From positions 1 to 8,950 of the forward strand of contig CANHLV010000052.1 of assembly GCA_947461495.1 (NCBI GenBank): 8,950 bases of DNA. The letters are read 5' to 3'. The notes beneath the pieces were generated by a model. The model was not told the DNA's origin, did not search any database, and worked only from the letters and a program-made list of their open reading frames with translations. Shown here one piece after another: positions 6,614 through 8,950 of the stretch. The stretch is from Chitinophagaceae bacterium (lineage in GTDB: Bacteria > Bacteroidota > Bacteroidia > Chitinophagales > Chitinophagaceae). The position numbers and the translations under genes were made by a program. Position 1 is the stretch's first letter, and the number at the start of each line of letters is the position of its first letter.

Positions 6614-7426
6614 ATGGCCAACAATTTATTGAAAGGGAAAAAAGGTATCATTTTTGGAGCGCTTGATGAAAAATCAATTGCTTGGATTACAGCAATTAAA
6701 TGTCATGAAGAAGGAGCACAAATAGTCTTGACCAATGCTCCTGTTGCCATGCGTATGGGAGAAATTAATAAGTTGGCTGAAAAAATAAATGCCCCTGTAA
6801 TTGCTTGCGATGTGAGCAATGGCGATGATGTTGAAAATTTGATTACCAAATCTATGGAGCATTTTGGTGGTGGTTTTGATTTTATTCTGCATTCCATTGG
6901 GATGAGTTTAAATGTTCGTAAAGGGAAACATTATACTGAAATTGATTATGCACATAATTTAAAAACGTTTGAAATTTCTTCAATGAGCTTGCACCGTGTA
7001 TTAGCTTGTTGTATGAAGAAAGACGCTATCAATGATTGGGGAAGCGTGATTGCATTGTCTTATATAGCTGCTCAACGTGTGTTTCCTGATTATAATGAAA
7101 TGGCTGATGCTAAATCATTATTGGAAAGTGTAGCCCGCAGTTTTGGTTATCATTACGGGGTTAAGAAACATGTTCGTGTAAATACCATTTCTCAATCTCC
7201 AACAAAAACAACAGCAGGAAGTGGTGTGAAAGGGTTTGATGGCTTTATCAATTATGCAGAAAAAATGAGTCCATTAGGCAATGCGACTGCAGAAGATTGT
7301 GCTAATTATTGCGTAGTGATGTTCAGTGATATGACAAGGATGGTAACCATGCAGAATCTTTTCCATGATGGAGGATTTTCATTCACAGGAGTTACGAATG
7401 CTGTAATTGAACAAATGGAAAAATAA
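6614..7426 (+). CDS. fabI: Enoyl-[acyl-carrier-protein] reductase (FabI type)
   Basis: This 270-residue protein of the short-chain dehydrogenase superfamily carries the features of FabI. The dinucleotide-binding region GIIFGALDEKSIAWITA (11-27) has the wide glycine/serine spacing of FabI rather than classical TGxxxGxG. CDVSN (65-69) and HSIG (93-96) follow. The catalytic pair is Tyr160 and Lys167 in YNEMADAK, the Y-x6-K spacing specific to FabI, and Tyr150 in ALSY matches the second conserved tyrosine (E. coli Tyr146). VNTISQSPTKTTAGSG (189-204) is the substrate-loop region. FabI performs the last reduction of each fatty-acid elongation cycle, reducing trans-2-enoyl-ACP with NAD(P)H in the cytoplasm. 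The protein is full length with no missing residues. The SemiSWEET gene starts 32 bases downstream on the same strand and is probably co-transcribed. Confidence 0.96.
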   Translation: MANNLLKGKKGIIFGALDEKSIAWITAIKCHEEGAQIVLTNAPVAMRMGEINKLAEKINAPVIACDVSNGDDVENLITKSMEHFGGGFDFILHSIGMSLNVRKGKHYTEIDYAHNLKTFEISSMSLHRVLACCMKKDAINDWGSVIALSYIAAQRVFPDYNEMADAKSLLESVARSFGYHYGVKKHVRVNTISQSPTKTTAGSGVKGFDGFINYAEKMSPLGNATAEDCANYCVVMFSDMTRMVTMQNLFHDGGFSFTGVTNAVIEQMEK

Positions 7427-7458
7427 TTAGTTGATACATTATCATTCGAATTAAATTT

Positions 7459-7728
7459 ATGGATTGGACAGAAGTATTAGGCCACACCGGATCAGCATTG
7501 AGTAGTCTTACCTTTATTCCACAGGTTTACCAAACATGGAAATCAAAAAGCGTCAAAGATTTGAATATCTATATGATGTTTATAGTTTTTGTCAGCACCA
7601 TCATATGGTTGATTTATGGCGTGAGTAGGGGATTATTACCGGTGATTATTTGCAATACAATAATCTGTTTGCTTTCTATATTGTTGATCTACTTTAAAAT
7701 AAAATTCGGAGCTGTAAAAAAGAATTGA
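7459..7728 (+). CDS. SemiSWEET-type sugar transporter (MtN3/PQ-loop family)
   Basis: This 89-residue integral membrane protein has three predicted helices (about 6-24, 37-55 and 58-79), the size and topology of bacterial SemiSWEETs, which act as homodimers moving small sugars across the cytoplasmic membrane. The PQ motif lies in helix 1 (FIPQVYQTWKSKSVKDLN, Pro21-Gln22). Trp50 in helix 2 and Asn66 in helix 3 are 16 residues apart, as are Trp48 and Asn64, the substrate-sandwiching residues of Leptospira biflexa SemiSWEET. The gene follows fabI by 32 bases and ends beside a strong terminator, so it is probably the last gene of a two-gene transcript. No sugar-metabolism gene is nearby, so the substrate cannot be told from context. 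Confidence 0.93.
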   Translation: MDWTEVLGHTGSALSSLTFIPQVYQTWKSKSVKDLNIYMMFIVFVSTIIWLIYGVSRGLLPVIICNTIICLLSILLIYFKIKFGAVKKN

Positions 7729-7760
7729 AAAAAGCCCTTCCATTTGGAAGGGCTTTTAAT
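7728..7760. terminator. Bidirectional intrinsic terminator between convergent genes
   Basis: A perfect 12-bp stem, AAAAGCCCTTCC (7730-7741) with GGAAGGGCTTTT (7746-7757), closes on an ATTT loop. It overlaps the SemiSWEET stop codon at its left edge and lies just after the DUF2795 stop codon on the other strand. The A-run on the left (7728-7733) becomes a T-run for the minus strand. The plus strand has TTTT, then AA and a further T-run (7760-7765). It can therefore serve both convergent genes. Confidence 0.92.
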
Positions 7761-7763
7761 TTT

Positions 7764-7985
7764 TTAATATTCATCTTCATTAAAGAAGAAATCATCCTGA
7801 CTAGGATAATCAGGCCATATGTCTTCAAGACCTTCATAAATTTCTCCTTCGTCTTCCAGTTCTTGTAAGTTTTCAATTACTTCGATTGGAGCACCACTAC
7901 GAATGCTGTAATCAATCAATTCGTCTTTGGTTGCAGGCCAAGGAGCGTCTTCCAAATGTGAGGCTAATTCAAGTGTCCAGAACAT
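7764..7985 (-). CDS. Small acidic DUF2795 protein
   Basis: This encodes 73 residues, strongly acidic (many Asp and Glu), with no signal peptide or membrane helix. Residues 12-45, especially WPATKDELIDYSIRSGAP (16-33) followed by EVIENLQEL (35-43), match the DUF2795 pattern (PATKEELI...GAP.EV...L..L), a short helical domain of unknown function. The tail (50-73) is rich in aromatic and acidic residues (EDIWPDYPSQDDFFFNEDEY). From memory, near-identical short proteins are common in Bacteroidota, but I could not check this. The gene is monocistronic, with its own promoter (8008-8038) and a shared terminator. The acidic surface would suit a protein-binding or nucleic-acid-mimic role, but that is speculation. 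Confidence 0.9.
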   Translation of the reverse strand: MFWTLELASHLEDAPWPATKDELIDYSIRSGAPIEVIENLQELEDEGEIYEGLEDIWPDYPSQDDFFFNEDEY

Positions 7986-8007
7986 CGTATTAAGGGTTTA
8001 TTTTCTG

Positions 8008-8038
8008 CAAATGTAATTTTTACTGCGAAATAACCAAA
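8008..8038 (-). promoter_or_regulatory. Bacteroidota-type promoter for the DUF2795 gene
   Basis: Read on the minus strand, TTTG (8035-8038) is followed after exactly 19 bases by TACATTTG (8008-8015). This is a full match to the published Bacteroidota vegetative promoter TTTG-N19-TAnnTTTG. The -7 box ends 22 bases before the ATG at 7983-7985, giving a leader of about 15 bases. It is the clearest promoter in the window. Confidence 0.68.
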
Positions 8039-8110
8039 AGTGTTTTTAGTCATGTTTCACAAAAAAATAATTTATTAACATTTTGTGGCCAAAAATCCTA
8101 TTTTTATTCT

Positions 8111-8761
8111 ATGTTAAAGGCAACAAAGATTTTTAAGAATTACGGCGACCTTCAAGTATTGAAAGGAGTGGATATTGATATTCATAAAGGAGAGATTGTG
8201 AGCATCATTGGCGCATCCGGTGCAGGGAAAAGCACGCTGCTGCACATTTTGGGCACTTTAGATAAAGCAGATTCAGGAGAAATTATGTTGAATGAAGAGA
8301 GGTTAGACAAGCTCTCCGGAAAAAATTTAGCGGCATTCCGAAATAAAAATATTGGCTTTATTTTTCAGTTTCACCACTTGCTTCCAGAATTTACTGCTGT
8401 GGAAAATGTTTGCATCCCGGGATGGATTGGTGGAAAAAATAAATCTGCTACAGAAAAAAGAGCGAAAGAGTTGCTAGAAAAACTAGGTCTCGGTCACAGA
8501 TTAAACAACAAACCCGGACAATTATCCGGCGGAGAACAGCAAAGAGTAGCTGTAGCCAGAGCATTAATAAACAACCCTGCCATCATCATGGCAGACGAAC
8601 CAACTGGAAATTTGGATTCTACAAATGCCAATGAAATGCACCAATTATTTATAAATCTTCGGAATGAATTTCAGCAAACTTTTTTAATTGTAACCCATAA
8701 CGAAGAACTCGCTAGAATGAGCGACAGAATTTTGCAGATGAAGGATGGGAGGATGGTTTGA
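8111..8761 (+). CDS. lolD: Lipoprotein-releasing system ATP-binding protein LolD
   Basis: This 216-residue ABC ATPase has Walker A GASGAGKST (34-42), a Q-loop with Gln86, the signature LSGGEQQR (138-145), Walker B IIMADEP (158-164) with catalytic Glu163, and the H-loop His196 in VTHNEEL. The segment FIFQFHHLLPEFTAVENV (83-100) closely resembles that of E. coli LolD and separates it from relatives such as FtsE and MacB. LolD powers the inner-membrane LolCDE complex that releases outer-membrane-destined lipoproteins to the periplasmic carrier LolA. E. coli LolD is about 233 residues, so this one is slightly short at the C-terminus but complete in motifs. No lolC or lolE is adjacent; the permease must be encoded elsewhere. 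No convincing promoter is seen in the 125 bases upstream. A probable terminator lies about 80 bases downstream. Confidence 0.93.
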   Translation: MLKATKIFKNYGDLQVLKGVDIDIHKGEIVSIIGASGAGKSTLLHILGTLDKADSGEIMLNEERLDKLSGKNLAAFRNKNIGFIFQFHHLLPEFTAVENVCIPGWIGGKNKSATEKRAKELLEKLGLGHRLNNKPGQLSGGEQQRVAVARALINNPAIIMADEPTGNLDSTNANEMHQLFINLRNEFQQTFLIVTHNEELARMSDRILQMKDGRMV

Positions 8762-8777
8762 AACTGCTAATTTGAAT

Positions 8778-8790
8778 GTTCTATAGGAAC
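8778..8790. repeat. Short palindrome GTTC-TATAG-GAAC after lolD
   Basis: GTTC (8778-8781) and GAAC (8787-8790) are complementary across five bases. It resembles the palindrome at 8828-8842 and the imperfect one at 6431-6456, sharing the GTTC(C)...GGAAC core. By itself it is short enough to be chance. Confidence 0.4.
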
Positions 8791-8827
8791 TTCTTGTCAT
8801 TAGCCCGAAATGATGATTATTTTGGTT

Positions 8828-8842
8828 CGTTCCGTAGGAACG
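8828..8842. repeat. Perfect palindrome CGTTCC-GTA-GGAACG
   Basis: The 6-base arms at 8828-8833 and 8837-8842 are perfectly complementary around a 3-base loop. It lies 67 bases after the lolD stop and one base before the stem of the probable terminator at 8844-8880. It shares its core with two other palindromes in the window, suggesting a dispersed palindromic family. Confidence 0.55.
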
Positions 8843-8843
8843 T

Positions 8844-8880
8844 TTCGTGAAAGTTAGCCACGAATTCACGAATTTTTTTT
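8844..8880 (+). terminator. Probable intrinsic terminator after lolD
   Basis: TTCGTGAA (8844-8851) pairs perfectly with TTCACGAA (8865-8872) across a 13-base loop, and eight T residues (8873-8880) follow immediately. An alternative pairing with CACGAA (8859-8864) is possible because the element contains a doublet. The stem is AT-rich and the loop long, so strength is uncertain, but its position 82 bases after lolD fits. Confidence 0.5.
8858..8877 (-). repeat. 20-base dispersed repeat, copy 2 (inverted)
   Basis: The reverse complement of this segment equals 4614-4633 base for base over 20 positions. Here the repeat also supplies the right arm and T-run of the probable lolD terminator. Copy 1 lies upstream of recN in the opposite orientation. 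Confidence 0.75.
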
Positions 8881-8950
8881 CGACAGTTGGAGAAATAGTT
8901 ATTGCCTATAAATTTTTCTGGAAACCCAATCCCTCTATCCTAATCCCTAA

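Noticed and set aside
7694..7876. Minus-strand 60-codon frame overlapping the DUF2795 gene
   Set aside because: It runs through the terminator stem and overlaps the DUF2795 frame, which has a domain match and its own promoter.
8684..8869. Minus-strand 61-codon frame at the lolD 3' end
   Set aside because: It is antisense to the LolD H-loop coding region and to the repeat-rich non-coding tail; no domain or start signal is seen.
1..8950. A novel multi-gene defence or biosynthetic system
   Set aside because: All the complete genes except the small lipoprotein fit known, mostly housekeeping families with intact motifs; there is no cluster of unknown genes, no toxin-antitoxin pair and no transposase or integrase.

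Overview
This AT-rich window (roughly one-third G+C by eye) looks like a chromosomal housekeeping stretch from a member of the Bacteroidota, probably close to the Chitinophagia. The signs are a secreted PKD-repeat protein, a short lipoprotein with a Cys-Lys-Lys lipobox, start codons without Shine-Dalgarno sequences, a promoter matching the Bacteroidota pattern TTTG-N19-TAnnTTTG, and a small acidic DUF2795 protein of a type I associate with this phylum. The lineage is inferred from these features, not from a search.

Layout. Positions 1-2460 are on the minus strand: the 5' part of a secreted PKD-domain protein cut by the left edge, then a lipoprotein gene lying just downstream of an M32 metallocarboxypeptidase gene, probably in one transcript with it. 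A 65-base divergent gap separates these from a plus-strand pair, a Nif3-like metal protein and a coiled-coil C4 zinc-ribbon protein, closed by a good terminator. The DNA-repair ATPase gene recN follows alone. Next come fabI (enoyl-ACP reductase) and a three-helix SemiSWEET sugar transporter, probably co-transcribed. A two-way terminator separates them from the converging minus-strand DUF2795 gene, which has the clearest promoter in the window. Last is lolD, the ATPase of the lipoprotein-release ABC transporter, followed by about 190 bases of repeat-rich non-coding DNA.

The genes are ordinary core functions (proteolysis, DNA repair, fatty-acid synthesis, envelope lipoprotein traffic, sugar transport) and do not form a single pathway. 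I see no defence system, mobile element, CRISPR array or RNA gene.

The unusual material is between genes. Both flanks of recN carry degenerate arrays of a heptamer, TATCYAG, joined directly or by two-base spacers. One array is interrupted by an imperfect hairpin. A 20-base element occurs once upstream of recN and once, inverted, after lolD. Palindromes of the GTTCC-GGAAC type recur after recN and after lolD. A strong hairpin also sits just upstream of the PKD-protein start codon. These repeats are the best candidates for something under-described.
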